NCBI RefSeq assembly: GCF_003002825.1
Contig: NZ_PVTE01000020.1
Coordinates: 33,249-97,248 of the forward strand
DNA from: Spirosoma oryzae
GTDB lineage: Bacteria; Bacteroidota; Bacteroidia; Cytophagales; Spirosomataceae
Length of the DNA: 64,000 nucleotides
Reading direction: 5' to 3'
Shown here: positions 41,821 through 51,427 of the stretch, piece after piece
How the letters are laid out: each line of letters starts with the position of its first letter
How positions within the stretch are numbered: the stretch's first letter is position 1
Notes under the pieces: generated by a model
Database searches by the model: none
What the model saw: the letters and a program-made list of their open reading frames with translations, nothing else
Told to the model about the DNA's origin: nothing
Translations under genes and position numbers: made by a program

Positions 41821-44565
41821 ATGCCAATTTCTACCAACCGTACTTATTTGCTGGCGCCCCTGTACGCTGGCCTGCTCCACCTTGGCCTAATCGCCAGTCC
41901 ACAGCTCGGCTTTGGGCAAACTACCTATTACGTCGCTAGTTCCGGGCGTGACACAAACGACGGCAAGTCGGAAAGCAACCCTTTTCAGACGATAGCGCGC
42001 GTCAATCAACTGACGCTGAAACCCGGCGATGCGATCCTGTTGAAACGAAACGATACCTTCTCGGGTACACTGACAATCAAGCAGTCGGGCGCGGCTGGGA
42101 AGCCGATTGTCGTGGATGCGTACGGTAGTGGGAACAAGCCGGTACTGACGGGTGCCGTGCCCGTTACGAACTGGACCAACATCGGCAATAACACCTGGCA
42201 GGCGAGTTGCGCCAGTTGCGGGAGCCGCATCGCCGGCCTGTACGGTAACGGAACCGCCCTGCCATTGGGCCGCTATCCAAACCTGACCGATGCCAACAAA
42301 GGCTACCTGACGGTACAATCGCACAACGGCAAGACGCAGATCACCAGTCAGCAGGGGTTGCCCAAAAACTGGACGGGGGGCGAGGCCGTCATCCGGCCAG
42401 CGCAGTGGATACTCGACCGGGCGACTATTACGGGTCAGAGCGGAAACACCCTGCAACTCAGCTACACCAGTAACTACACACCAACCGACGGCTGGGGCTT
42501 TTTCATCCAGAATCATCCCGGTACCCTCGATCAGGCGGGGGAGTGGTATTATAACCCGGCGACCAAAACGATTCAACTGTTCGACAACCGGAGTAACCCC
42601 AACAGCCGGCTTATAACGGCAACGATAAGCGATGGCATCAGCCTGACGAATGCCGCGTACGTCACGGTTCGGAACCTACAGATTACGCAGACACAAACGA
42701 CCGCTATTCGGGCTACGGATAGTGCAAACCTGACCTTTTCCGGTAATGACATCACCAACGCTGGTACGGACGGCCTGGTCCTGACCGGGTCGGGCAATGA
42801 CGTGCTGATTGACAACTGTCAGATTCAGGATGTGAACAACAATGGGCTATCGATAAGCTGGTACGCCAACGTTACCTGCCGGGGCAACACGATTCAACGG
42901 GTGGGTATGGTAGCCGGTCGGGGTGGCAGTGGCGACGGGCAGTACGTCGGCTTTCAGACGAATGGCCCGTCCAATACGCTGATCGAGAACAACATCATCG
43001 ACAATATCGGGTATAATGCGCTTACGTTCACCAACAGCACGGTCGTCCAGAAAAACCTGATCTCGAACTTCTGCATGACCAAGAGCGATGGCAGTGGTAT
43101 CTACACCTGGAATGGCAACCGGCAGGCCCAGGGCAACATCCGCATTCTGTCGAACATCGTTTACGGAGGCAATGGTCCGTTCGAGGGAACGTCGTACAAA
43201 AGCAACACGGCTGCGCACGGCATCTACCTCGACGATTGCTCGACCAACGCCGAAGTGACGGGCAATACGGTGTTCAACTGCTACGGCTACGGCTTCTACC
43301 TGCACGGCACGTCGACCGTACAGATGACGGGCAACACGGCGTTCAATAACAACGAGTCGCAACTGGCGATGCTGCATACGGGTGGTGCCTGCCCGATGCG
43401 CAACAACACGGTACAGAATAATACGTTCGTCAGTCGCACGGCAAGTCAGCTGGTTGCCAAGTTCGAATCGAACGCCAACGATCTGTCGAGCTATGGGACC
43501 ATCGATCGAAACGTCTACGCCCGCCCGGCCAGCGATGGCGGTAAAATTCTGGCGGTCTACAACAGCACGACGGGGGCGCTGCTACCACTGGCGCAGTGGC
43601 AAAGTCAGTTCGGTAAAGATGCCGCATCCCTCAACAGCCCGGCCACGTACATCAAATCGGGCAACGTGGCCGACTACATCCGATTCTACCACAATCCGTC
43701 GGCCAACCCAAGTACGGTGTCGCTGGATGGCAATTACGTCGACGGCTGGAACAAAGCGTACGCAGGCAAGGTAACGCTGGCACCCCTTACCTCACTGGTG
43801 CTTTTCAAAGCCAACGACGGTACGACGAACTCCGTTTACCTGTCTGACCTGAACTGGGTTAGCGTAACCAATGGCTACGGACCGGTGGAACTGGATATGA
43901 GCAATGGTAATGCGGCCGCAGGCGATGGCCGAACCATAAAATTAAACGGGACAACCTACGCGAAAGGGCTGGGTTGCCACGCTAACTCGGAAATTGTCTA
44001 TAACCTGGCCGGCCGCTACAAAACATTCCTGACGGACATCGGCGTCGACGACGAAATGGGCGACCGGGACTGTGGCTCCGTGATTTTCCGGGTCTATGCC
44101 GACAATGCGCTGGTGTACGAAAGCACCCTGATGCTACCGACGTCACCGACTAAATCGCTGAATCTGGACGTACGGGGTAAGCAGACATTGCGGCTGGTGG
44201 TTGCCAGCAACGGCGATGCCTGTGGTGATCACGGCGACTGGGCCGGTGCCCGGCTCGTTCCGGCGGGCAGCGCTCGTATCGGTGCTGCGGTGCTGGCCGA
44301 ACGGATTGACTCTGATCCGGTACAGGTGTATCCCGTACCGGCGAAAGATGAAATCTGGCTGCGGTATCAGGCCGAGCAGCCCGGCGAGGCCCAGGTTGAC
44401 CTGTTGGACATGAGTGGCCGTCCGGTGCTGAAAACAACGCATCAGGCAACTGCTGGCGAAAATGTCGTTCGCGTGCCCGTCGGTTCTGTACAGCGTGGGT
44501 CGTATCTGCTCCTGTTACAACAGGGCGTACAGCGCATCACCAAACGAGTTTTGCTGGCTGAATAA
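41821..44565 (+). CDS. Secreted right-handed beta-helix protein with NPCBM module and type IX sorting domain
   Basis: This 914-residue protein has a signal peptide (cleavage near LGFGQ). The right-handed parallel beta-helix (about 35-640) repeats N/D-rich turns such as VLIDNCQIQDVNNNGLSIS, typical of polysaccharide lyases and glycan hydrolases. An NPCBM carbohydrate-binding module follows at about 670-815 (YAKGLGCHANSEIVYNL, IGVDDEMGDRDCGSVIF). The C-terminal type IX sorting domain (about 835-914, VYPVPAKDEIWLRY to GSYLLLLQQ) sends it to the cell surface or medium. The glycan target is unknown. It is convergent with a giant hybrid sensor, which may control such genes. Confidence 0.9.
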   Translation: MPISTNRTYLLAPLYAGLLHLGLIASPQLGFGQTTYYVASSGRDTNDGKSESNPFQTIARVNQLTLKPGDAILLKRNDTFSGTLTIKQSGAAGKPIVVDAYGSGNKPVLTGAVPVTNWTNIGNNTWQASCASCGSRIAGLYGNGTALPLGRYPNLTDANKGYLTVQSHNGKTQITSQQGLPKNWTGGEAVIRPAQWILDRATITGQSGNTLQLSYTSNYTPTDGWGFFIQNHPGTLDQAGEWYYNPATKTIQLFDNRSNPNSRLITATISDGISLTNAAYVTVRNLQITQTQTTAIRATDSANLTFSGNDITNAGTDGLVLTGSGNDVLIDNCQIQDVNNNGLSISWYANVTCRGNTIQRVGMVAGRGGSGDGQYVGFQTNGPSNTLIENNIIDNIGYNALTFTNSTVVQKNLISNFCMTKSDGSGIYTWNGNRQAQGNIRILSNIVYGGNGPFEGTSYKSNTAAHGIYLDDCSTNAEVTGNTVFNCYGYGFYLHGTSTVQMTGNTAFNNNESQLAMLHTGGACPMRNNTVQNNTFVSRTASQLVAKFESNANDLSSYGTIDRNVYARPASDGGKILAVYNSTTGALLPLAQWQSQFGKDAASLNSPATYIKSGNVADYIRFYHNPSANPSTVSLDGNYVDGWNKAYAGKVTLAPLTSLVLFKANDGTTNSVYLSDLNWVSVTNGYGPVELDMSNGNAAAGDGRTIKLNGTTYAKGLGCHANSEIVYNLAGRYKTFLTDIGVDDEMGDRDCGSVIFRVYADNALVYESTLMLPTSPTKSLNLDVRGKQTLRLVVASNGDACGDHGDWAGARLVPAGSARIGAAVLAERIDSDPVQVYPVPAKDEIWLRYQAEQPGEAQVDLLDMSGRPVLKTTHQATAGENVVRVPVGSVQRGSYLLLLQQGVQRITKRVLLAE

Positions 44566-44639
44566 GCTATCAGCTGCTACGCGTGTCAATTTTCGGTCAT
44601 CGCTATCGTAGGGATGACCGAAAATACGGATGCTTGGAT

Positions 44640-47600
44640 TCAGGCTGAGGGCAGCGACTCTTCACCCTGTTGGTAGGCGGTGGGTGTCAGGCCATATTGT
44701 TCTCGGAAGCAGCGAGCGAAATAACCGGCGCTCTCGAAGCCTACCGCTTCGGCCACGTCGGCCACCGACGCGGTAGTGCGTAACTGCTGACGCGCCTGTC
44801 CCAGTCGGTAATTACGCAGCAGTTCGGTAACGGTAAAGCCGGTGAGGGCTTTCACTTTCCGGTAGAGCTGCACCCGGCTTAACTGAAGGGCGCTGGCCAG
44901 TTCTTCGACGCTGAAGCGGGGGTCGCTCAGGTGCTGAGCCAGTATGGTCTGAAGCTGCGTTGTGAAAGACGGGTCGGGGTTGAGAGAGGGTGTCGCAAAC
45001 GGCGACTCGTCGGTAGCGGAGGGAGCGGCCGGTATCGCATCGGGGCGCAGGAGTTGCTCCTGTAGCCTGGCCCGCTGTCGTTGCTGCCGGGCCAGCAGGT
45101 TACGCACCTGTAGCTGGAGTTCGGCCGGATGGAAGGGTTTGGCCAGATACGCATCGGCACCACCTGCCAGCCCCTGCATACGGTCGCTGAAGGTCGTTTT
45201 AGCCGTTAGCAACAGTACAGGAATGTGGCTGGTGCGCAAGTCTTCTTTCAGGACGCGACATAAGGCAAGTCCATCCATACGGGGCATGAGTACGTCACTG
45301 ATAATCAGGTCGGGGCCCAGCGCCAGCGCGGTCTCCCAGCCTACCTGTCCATCCTCGGCCAACTGGATACGACCAAGATCCGCTACCGTCTGACCGATGA
45401 AGGCCCGCAGATCGGCCTGGTCTTCGACTACCAGTATCAGTGGGGTCGTGTCGGGGGGCGGATTGCCGGGCGTTGCCGGGGGCTGGCTATGGGTAACAGA
45501 CAGCGGTGCCGAACCGGTCTGGGGGCTGTCTGACAGTTCGGCAACCGGTTGGTAGGGTAAGCTGACAACGAACCGCGTACCGCTATGGGCGTCTGCCCAG
45601 GGGCTGGTAACCCGCACCGTACCCCGCTGTAGCGTCACCAGTTCTTTCACCAGTGCCAGTCCGATGCCCGACCCTGGGGCTGATGCCGAGCTGGGTTTGG
45701 CCTGATAATAACGATCGAAAACCCGCGCCTGCTCGCTGTCCGTCAGTCCCGGCCCGGTATCGTCTACTACTAGTTCGACCGCCCCCCGCAGTGTCACCTG
45801 TACGCTTCCCTGCCGGGTAAACTTGATGGCGTTGGTGAGCAGATTCAGGGTGATGCGCTCAAGCTTCTCCGCGTCGAACCGGTACCGCGAGCGGGTCAAC
45901 TCGTTGGTTAGCCCAAGAGTCAGGCCTTTCCGGTCGGCCTCGGGCCGAACTGACTCGATAAGCTGGGCTACAAACGTAACCAGGTCGCCGGGTTGCGCGT
46001 GTACCTGCACCACGCCTGCTTCGAGCCTTGATAGATCCAGCAACTGGTTGGTCAGGGCGAGCAACTGTTGCGCCTGCCGATCGATGAGGGCCAGCCACTG
46101 CTGATTTTCGGGGCCATGCAGCCGCGCTTTTAACTGCTGGGTCGGGCCCAGGATCAGCGTGAGTGGCGTTCGGAGTTCGTGCGTTACGTTGGCGAAGAAG
46201 CGGGTTTTCAATTCATCGAGCCGTCGTAGCTGGTCGGCTTCGCGTTGCTGGTTGAGCTGGTCTTGTCGCTGCCGAAGTTGCCGGTTTCGAAATTGGCTAA
46301 ACGTCAATATCAGGCCAATAACCAGTGAACTGTAGCCAGCGTACGCCCAGCCGGTCTGCCACCAGGGAAAGCCGATGTCGATACGCAGTTGCCGAACATG
46401 CCGACTCCACTGCCCGCTTGTGTTGGCCGCCTGTATCCGGAGATCATATTGACCGGGGGGGAGCGCGGTGAAAATCGCTTCCGGTCGGCTGGTCGTCACC
46501 CAGTCGGGTGAAAGACCGCCCAGCCGGTAGCGGTACATGGCCTGCCCCAGCCGGTTGTACTGCATGGCCGCAAAGCGAACCGTGACAAAATTCTGGTTGT
46601 AGGGCAGGCTGAGTGTTTCCAGCTGGCCGTTCCCGCCTGGTTTCAGGAGCGAGTCGAGCGGCCAGATCCGGTTGTTGACCAGTACGTCGGATAATTGTAC
46701 GACAGGCTGGAACGTATCGGGTCGGATTGTTCGAGGCATGAAGCCGACCAGGCCGGAAATCCCCCCCAGCACAATCTGCCCGTTGGGCATCAACACCGCA
46801 TGAAAGCGGTTAAACTCGTCGTTAATCAGGCCATCCTCCTGCCGGTAGATGCGAATATGCCCCGTGTGCCGATCGAGTTGCCCCATTCCTTGATTAGTGG
46901 CTATCCACACCGATCCCCAACGATCTGGGATGGCAGCGTACACGACATTATTGGGTAAGCCCTGCCGGGTGGTGATGTGAATGCTACGCCCGGTGCGCTT
47001 GTCAAATTGGCACAGGCCGCTGCCGAAGGTACCGATCCAGAGCCGGTTCGCATCCAGCGGATCATCCGAAAGCCAGTAGAGGTTGTTGCTGCTAATCGAA
47101 GCTGGATTATGCGCGTCGCGCTGATACTGCTGAATCTGCCCGCTTTGCCGGCTGACCCGGTAAAGACCGGCGCTGGCGGTGGCTATCCATAGCGCCTGGC
47201 GGTCGACAACCAGTTTTAGCATGGGCGATCGAATGATCGGCGCGATAGCTGTGCTGAACTGGACCCACTGATTTCGGATTGCGTCGTAATGGCCTATCCA
47301 GTCGGGGTGCGCTAGCCATACCTGCCCGTCGGGGTCGGTAGCGAGCAGGGTCGGGCGTTCCAGTAGGTAGTCGCGTAGCGCTATCGGACCCGCCTTTGCG
47401 GTAAGTTGGCGGGTAACTGGATTGAGTTGATAGAGTGGCGTACCACCAGCCGCGAACCATACCTGCCCGTTTTTGTCAATCGTTGTTCGCAGATTATAGG
47501 ATGTAGTTTCTTTTGGCCAGGCAGGTAACTGGCTGGTTGACAGGCCAACATAATTGAGTAACCAGTCGTCGATGAACGAGCGTCGATTGGCGGTATTGTG

Positions 47601-48665
47601 AAAGGGAGTTGCCCGCAGATTTATTTTATGCACACCGATCAGATCCGTACCCAGCCAGAGCACGTCGGAGCGGTCGATGAACAGCGACACGTACATAGCC
47701 GCGCCCCCGGGTGGCGTCAGGGCCTGCAGCCCTTGCGTCTCTGTGTAGCGGAATAGTTGCTGGTCCAGTCTCAGGTACTCGTTTCCCTGACTATCAGCCG
47801 TAATTTGCTGCGGCCAGTCCGCCCGCTTGTTTGGGCCCGCCAGCGGATACACCACCGTATGGCCGGTTTTAGGGTTCCAGCGGGTCAGGGTTTGGTTGGT
47901 ACACAGCCAAAGTTCGCCATTCGGGCGTCGGTAGAGCCGGCGAATGGGGTCAGTCAGCGGTGTTCGGGCTTGGTCATTTCGGGTCGGGTAGCCAACAGGA
48001 ATGAATTGCCGGGTAGTTGAATCAAACCGGCTCAACCCCCGATCCGTAGCGAGCCAGAGCTGGTTCCAGCCGTCTTCCGCCACGGCAAATGCCGACTGCG
48101 TGCCAGGCACTTTCGACCGCGTTGAGTAATGGATAAACCGACGGCTTTTCAGGTCATAACAGCTTAGGCCACTCTGGCGGAAAATAAGCCAAAGCCGCTG
48201 GTGCGAATCGGGATAAACGTCGACCAGGGTGTCTTTGGCGAAGGCGCGCTGATAGGCAGGCTCGCGTGAGAGATTGACGAATGTTTCCTGGAGGGGATCG
48301 AAGCCATCGAGCCCAAACTGATCATTTTGAATCCAAAGATAACCGTCCGGGGAGATCGACAGCCGGGTCAGACCAGGAGAAGATAAGGAAGGGCGTGGGG
48401 TATTCTTAGGCTGAAAAACCTTGAATGTATAGCCATCGTACCGGGCCAGCCCGTCGCGCGTAGCCATCCAGATAAAGCCGCGCTTGTCCTGCGTAATGGC
48501 GGGCACGAACGCCTGCGGTAGTCCCTGCCGGGCGGTAATCGTTTCGGGGGCGGGCAGTTGCGCGGGTTGCGCCCTCAGATCGGCGACAATAGCAAGTCCG
48601 AATAGTAGAGCCAGCCACCTCTCCGCCAACCACCGCGTACTATGCTGTTGCCGCTGGTCTGTCAT
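44640..48665 (-). CDS. Hybrid two-component system protein (propeller sensor, kinase, receiver, AraC output)
   Basis: With ATG at 48665 the protein has 1341 residues; an ATG at 48719 is also open. After a signal-like helix come two-component propeller repeats (about 45-650, GFIWMATRDGLARYDGYTF type) and a Y_Y_Y domain (about 660-740). A membrane helix lies at about 760. HisKA with HELRTPLTLILG (about 828), an ATPase domain, a receiver with SDVLMPRMDG (about 1122), and a C-terminal AraC double helix-turn-helix (about 1240-1335) follow. Such one-piece sensors detect oligosaccharides in the periplasm and switch on glycan-use genes. The adjacent beta-helix/NPCBM gene is a plausible but unproved target. 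Hairpin 48706-48745 lies upstream. Confidence 0.93.
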   Translation of the reverse strand: MTDQRQQHSTRWLAERWLALLFGLAIVADLRAQPAQLPAPETITARQGLPQAFVPAITQDKRGFIWMATRDGLARYDGYTFKVFQPKNTPRPSLSSPGLTRLSISPDGYLWIQNDQFGLDGFDPLQETFVNLSREPAYQRAFAKDTLVDVYPDSHQRLWLIFRQSGLSCYDLKSRRFIHYSTRSKVPGTQSAFAVAEDGWNQLWLATDRGLSRFDSTTRQFIPVGYPTRNDQARTPLTDPIRRLYRRPNGELWLCTNQTLTRWNPKTGHTVVYPLAGPNKRADWPQQITADSQGNEYLRLDQQLFRYTETQGLQALTPPGGAAMYVSLFIDRSDVLWLGTDLIGVHKINLRATPFHNTANRRSFIDDWLLNYVGLSTSQLPAWPKETTSYNLRTTIDKNGQVWFAAGGTPLYQLNPVTRQLTAKAGPIALRDYLLERPTLLATDPDGQVWLAHPDWIGHYDAIRNQWVQFSTAIAPIIRSPMLKLVVDRQALWIATASAGLYRVSRQSGQIQQYQRDAHNPASISSNNLYWLSDDPLDANRLWIGTFGSGLCQFDKRTGRSIHITTRQGLPNNVVYAAIPDRWGSVWIATNQGMGQLDRHTGHIRIYRQEDGLINDEFNRFHAVLMPNGQIVLGGISGLVGFMPRTIRPDTFQPVVQLSDVLVNNRIWPLDSLLKPGGNGQLETLSLPYNQNFVTVRFAAMQYNRLGQAMYRYRLGGLSPDWVTTSRPEAIFTALPPGQYDLRIQAANTSGQWSRHVRQLRIDIGFPWWQTGWAYAGYSSLVIGLILTFSQFRNRQLRQRQDQLNQQREADQLRRLDELKTRFFANVTHELRTPLTLILGPTQQLKARLHGPENQQWLALIDRQAQQLLALTNQLLDLSRLEAGVVQVHAQPGDLVTFVAQLIESVRPEADRKGLTLGLTNELTRSRYRFDAEKLERITLNLLTNAIKFTRQGSVQVTLRGAVELVVDDTGPGLTDSEQARVFDRYYQAKPSSASAPGSGIGLALVKELVTLQRGTVRVTSPWADAHSGTRFVVSLPYQPVAELSDSPQTGSAPLSVTHSQPPATPGNPPPDTTPLILVVEDQADLRAFIGQTVADLGRIQLAEDGQVGWETALALGPDLIISDVLMPRMDGLALCRVLKEDLRTSHIPVLLLTAKTTFSDRMQGLAGGADAYLAKPFHPAELQLQVRNLLARQQRQRARLQEQLLRPDAIPAAPSATDESPFATPSLNPDPSFTTQLQTILAQHLSDPRFSVEELASALQLSRVQLYRKVKALTGFTVTELLRNYRLGQARQQLRTTASVADVAEAVGFESAGYFARCFREQYGLTPTAYQQGEESLPSA

Positions 48666-48705
48666 GTTACTCCCTGTCAGGTACCTTAACATATGATTAC
48701 GCAAC

Positions 48706-48745
48706 ACCAGACGGGCCACTTCTTTCCGGAAGTGGCCCGTCTGGT
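48706..48745 (-). terminator. Strong hairpin after the YodC-like gene
   Basis: ACCAGACGGGCCACTTC (48706-48722) pairs with its reverse complement (48729-48745). It sits 15 bases downstream of the small minus-strand gene and just upstream of the sensor gene. No long T-run follows, so its strength as a terminator is unsure. Confidence 0.6.
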
Positions 48746-48760
48746 GCCGGGAGTAGCTGA

Positions 48761-48946
48761 TTAGTTAGCGTCCAGCTTCGTCAGCTTCGTCGCGTCGAAT
48801 TCTTCTTCGCTCGCATTCGAATCATTGTTCGGGACGCACACGATGGTCATACCGCCGTTCTTAACCGATTTTACTGTCATGGGTGCTTTTCCTCCCTCCA
48901 GCAGTGTGACCACGTCGCCGGGCTGGTAACCTGATTTGTTCTCCAT
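48761..48946 (-). CDS. YodC/DUF2158 family small protein
   Basis: This 61-residue protein has the DUF2158 pattern: YQPGDVVTLLEGGKAPMTVKSV near the start, a middle strand GGMTIVCVPNN, and an acidic EEEFDATKLTKL end. Family members are small SH3-like beta proteins of unknown function, often one copy per genome. The length is typical. It is followed by a strong hairpin and has an AT-rich 278-base upstream space. Expression control is unknown. Confidence 0.75.
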   Translation of the reverse strand: MENKSGYQPGDVVTLLEGGKAPMTVKSVKNGGMTIVCVPNNDSNASEEEFDATKLTKLDAN

Positions 48947-49224
48947 AGTGCGATGTTCCGTTGACAGGTAGCTTTTTGATTAATTACCTAGTACAACCGG
49001 AAAACTACCATTCTGTTGATCGCAGTACTTCATAAACGAGGTTTCATCACAAGGGCCTGATGATACAGTAAGCGTACCTGAAATTATCTATGGTTATGCA
49101 AAAAACAATATTTGTAACTTGTTGTATATATTTATATGTATAATTCGGTTAGTTTGATCGGTCAACCGAATCGGCCGTACCCGTATTGCCGCTGCGCTTT
49201 ATTATCCCGTATCCATGCCCGATT
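48947..49224. other. AT-rich divergent intergenic region
   Basis: The space between YodC-like and CAP genes is strikingly AT-rich (49080-49160) with TATTTGTAAC, TATATATTTATATG and TTAGTTTG. This is a likely promoter zone for both genes, but no box fits the full consensus. Nothing else is seen. Confidence 0.4.
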
Positions 49225-50232
49225 ATGAAAAATAAGCTACGCGCCTTTATTCGCCTGCGTACAGCCGCTCTGCTGTGTGCTGTCGCCCTGAATGGGTGCC
49301 AGCCTGCGGGTACAATCGATCCGCAGCCCGAACCACAACCGGTGGTGCTGGTGAAAGGGGCTTCGTCAACCGTATTGGATGTGACAAGCCGCCAGGTAGT
49401 CGTTGATGCCTACACGAAAGAGTTCGCCGGCGTACCGTCCATGAACTGGTCGGGGAACGTCAGCAACTGCAACGAAGGAACGGTGTCGGCTGCGTACATT
49501 ACGGCACAGGCAAGCCGGCTCAATTTCTACCGGGCCATGGCAGGCATCGATGGTAAGGTCGTCTTTGCCGATTCGTTGAACCGGAAAGCGCAAAAAGGGG
49601 TGTTGATGCTGGGTGAAGCGGGCGTGCTGACCCATGCCGTGAAGAAGAGCTGGAAATGCCATTCAATCGAGGGCGAATGGGCCGTCGTTAACTCAAATCT
49701 GGCACAGGCGGGCGGCTCGAATCCGGACTTCATTACTCAATACATTGCCGATAAAGGCGATAATAACGCGGATGTTGGTCACCGGCGATGGCTACTATCG
49801 CCGGCCGTTACCGTGATGGGAACGGGCAACATACTGCATCCAAAATCGAAGATCGCTTATAACGCGCTGCCGATGAATCTGAGCTCGTTTTCCACCAACC
49901 GGATGGCGACGCGTGCCGAATACGTCTGCTGGCCCGTGGCCGGATACAATCCCTATCAGCTCGTATTTCCCCGGTGGTCGTTTCAACTGTCCGGCGCTGA
50001 TTTTTCGAAAAGCACGGTCAGCGTAACGAAAGAGGGCAAAACAGTACCGGCCACTATCGTCAGCAGTACGGATACGAACTATGGTGACAATGCCCTGATC
50101 TGGGAAGTAGAAGCCGTTTCAAAACCCACAACCGATCAGTCATACGATGTGACGATTCAGAACGTCAGGCAAGGCGGGCAGACCCGCTCGTACACCTACA
50201 CCGTGCGGGTAATCGATCCGTTGTCGAAATAG
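49225..50232 (+). CDS. CAP (SCP/PR-1) domain lipoprotein
   Basis: The ATG at 49225 is chosen because it starts a lipoprotein signal with RLRTAALLCAVALNGC; an in-frame ATG at 49186 adds 13 residues without a purpose. The CAP fold is recognised at about 70-225. Marks are LNFYRAMAGIDGKVVF, HAVKKSWKCHSIEG, and ADVGHRRWLLSPAVTVMGTG. Its His and Glu residues may form the family cleft. A C-terminal beta domain of about 90 residues follows. Bacterial CAP proteins are exported and of unclear role. It is convergent at one base with the next gene. Confidence 0.8.
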   Translation: MKNKLRAFIRLRTAALLCAVALNGCQPAGTIDPQPEPQPVVLVKGASSTVLDVTSRQVVVDAYTKEFAGVPSMNWSGNVSNCNEGTVSAAYITAQASRLNFYRAMAGIDGKVVFADSLNRKAQKGVLMLGEAGVLTHAVKKSWKCHSIEGEWAVVNSNLAQAGGSNPDFITQYIADKGDNNADVGHRRWLLSPAVTVMGTGNILHPKSKIAYNALPMNLSSFSTNRMATRAEYVCWPVAGYNPYQLVFPRWSFQLSGADFSKSTVSVTKEGKTVPATIVSSTDTNYGDNALIWEVEAVSKPTTDQSYDVTIQNVRQGGQTRSYTYTVRVIDPLSK

Positions 50233-50922
50233 TCAGCTATCGGTAAACGGGTCGTAGTGTAATTCGTTAAGTGTTTCGGTTGCCAGTCGGTGTACGGTAT
50301 CCCAGGCGAAAGGCAACCACTGATGCGTGCCCGCATCGAACACCTGCGTGGCCGCCTGACAGGGAAACAGCTTGTAATCGAACTTGGGGTAATTGCTGAC
50401 GAGGTAGCCGGGATAATAATACTGCTTCTGGTGGTCCTGCGCGTACTGTATTTTTTCCAGCATCAGGTACTTGCCCAGACTGTAGCGGGCGTAGTCGGGG
50501 TGGTAGAAATTCATGATTCCGGCGATACTCCGGTTCCCCTGATCGAAAATGCCCATCGCAATCAGTCGCCCGTTGTCACGAATCTCAACCGCCCGCGTGT
50601 CAAACTGCGTGTACGCGTTACCGCTTTTGAGCCAGTACGCCACTGATTCGGGTGCGTCGAACGAGACGTTGGCCCGGTACAGCGCGTACAACTGTTCGAT
50701 CTCATCGGTCAATACGAACGGAGCAATACTGCGCTGAAATATACGGTTGACACGCACCAGCCGCCGTTGTTTCTCGCCCAGAACGACTTCCGGGATCGTC
50801 AGCCGGAGCCAGTGAACCGGACAGGCGGTATTGTCGTGCATGATGTACTGGCACGTAAACATGTCCTGATGCATCCGGAAGAAGCCGATGTTCAGATACC
50901 AGTCCAGTTCATGTCCTTTCAT
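50233..50922 (-). CDS. Arginyl-tRNA--protein transferase-like protein
   Basis: This 229-residue protein resembles the ATE/Bpt transferase superfamily. It has a Cys at HDNTACPVHWLRL (about 34), then CQ/basic segments with KQRRLVRVNRIF, and a GNAT-type C-terminal half (GIFDQGNRSIAGIMNFYHPDYARYSLGKYLMLEKIQYA). The family attaches an amino acid from tRNA to protein N-termini as a degradation signal. The name is common for this Bacteroidota group, though real activity is untested. The start is ATG at 50922. It is convergent with the CAP gene at one base. Confidence 0.7.
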   Translation of the reverse strand: MKGHELDWYLNIGFFRMHQDMFTCQYIMHDNTACPVHWLRLTIPEVVLGEKQRRLVRVNRIFQRSIAPFVLTDEIEQLYALYRANVSFDAPESVAYWLKSGNAYTQFDTRAVEIRDNGRLIAMGIFDQGNRSIAGIMNFYHPDYARYSLGKYLMLEKIQYAQDHQKQYYYPGYLVSNYPKFDYKLFPCQAATQVFDAGTHQWLPFAWDTVHRLATETLNELHYDPFTDS

Positions 50923-50998
50923 GGGCAGGTGGGGTGATTTGCGTAGGTACGTACTAAACTAGCAAGAACAACCGAATCGATTGCGGTATCTTTATCCG

Positions 50999-51427
50999 GT
51001 GAAACATGCACTGATCCTGAGTTGCCTGCTGTGGCTACTGATTCTCCGGGGCGGGTACGCCCAGTCAATTCCTGCCGGCGCAACCGGCGTTGATCTGGTT
51101 ACGGCCCAGCCCGACTCGGCACTGTTCAGGGCGGTATCGGGATTCCTGGAAACGCAGGAATTCGTGATCGAACAGACGGACGAACAAACGTACACGCTGT
51201 CGACTGAGTTAAACGAAAATGTTGCGCCGTCGATGCGGGTGCTGGTTAGCGTGGATGGGGGAACAGCCCATTTCACCGCCGAAGGTCGTCCGTCAGACTG
51301 GGCCGACACCGACCAGCCGTTCACGCACGAGGGCGAAACCAAAACGGGCTTTCTGGTACTCAACCGTTTGGTTGATCAGTTTGCCCGTTCGTTTGCCAAC
51401 GCCACCGTCGAGTATGTCGCGCCTTAA
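50999..51427 (+). CDS. Exported protein of unknown function
   Basis: The GTG at 50999 is chosen because it begins a signal peptide (MKHALILSCLLWLLILRGGYAQ); a TTG at 50981 is also open. The mature protein of about 120 residues has alternating strands (RAVSGFLETQEFVIEQTDEQTYTLSTELN, MRVLVSVDGGTAHFTAEGRP). No family was recognised, but it is probably a periplasmic beta-rich protein. It overlaps the following convergent gene by four bases at the 3' end. Confidence 0.55.
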   Translation: MKHALILSCLLWLLILRGGYAQSIPAGATGVDLVTAQPDSALFRAVSGFLETQEFVIEQTDEQTYTLSTELNENVAPSMRVLVSVDGGTAHFTAEGRPSDWADTDQPFTHEGETKTGFLVLNRLVDQFARSFANATVEYVAP

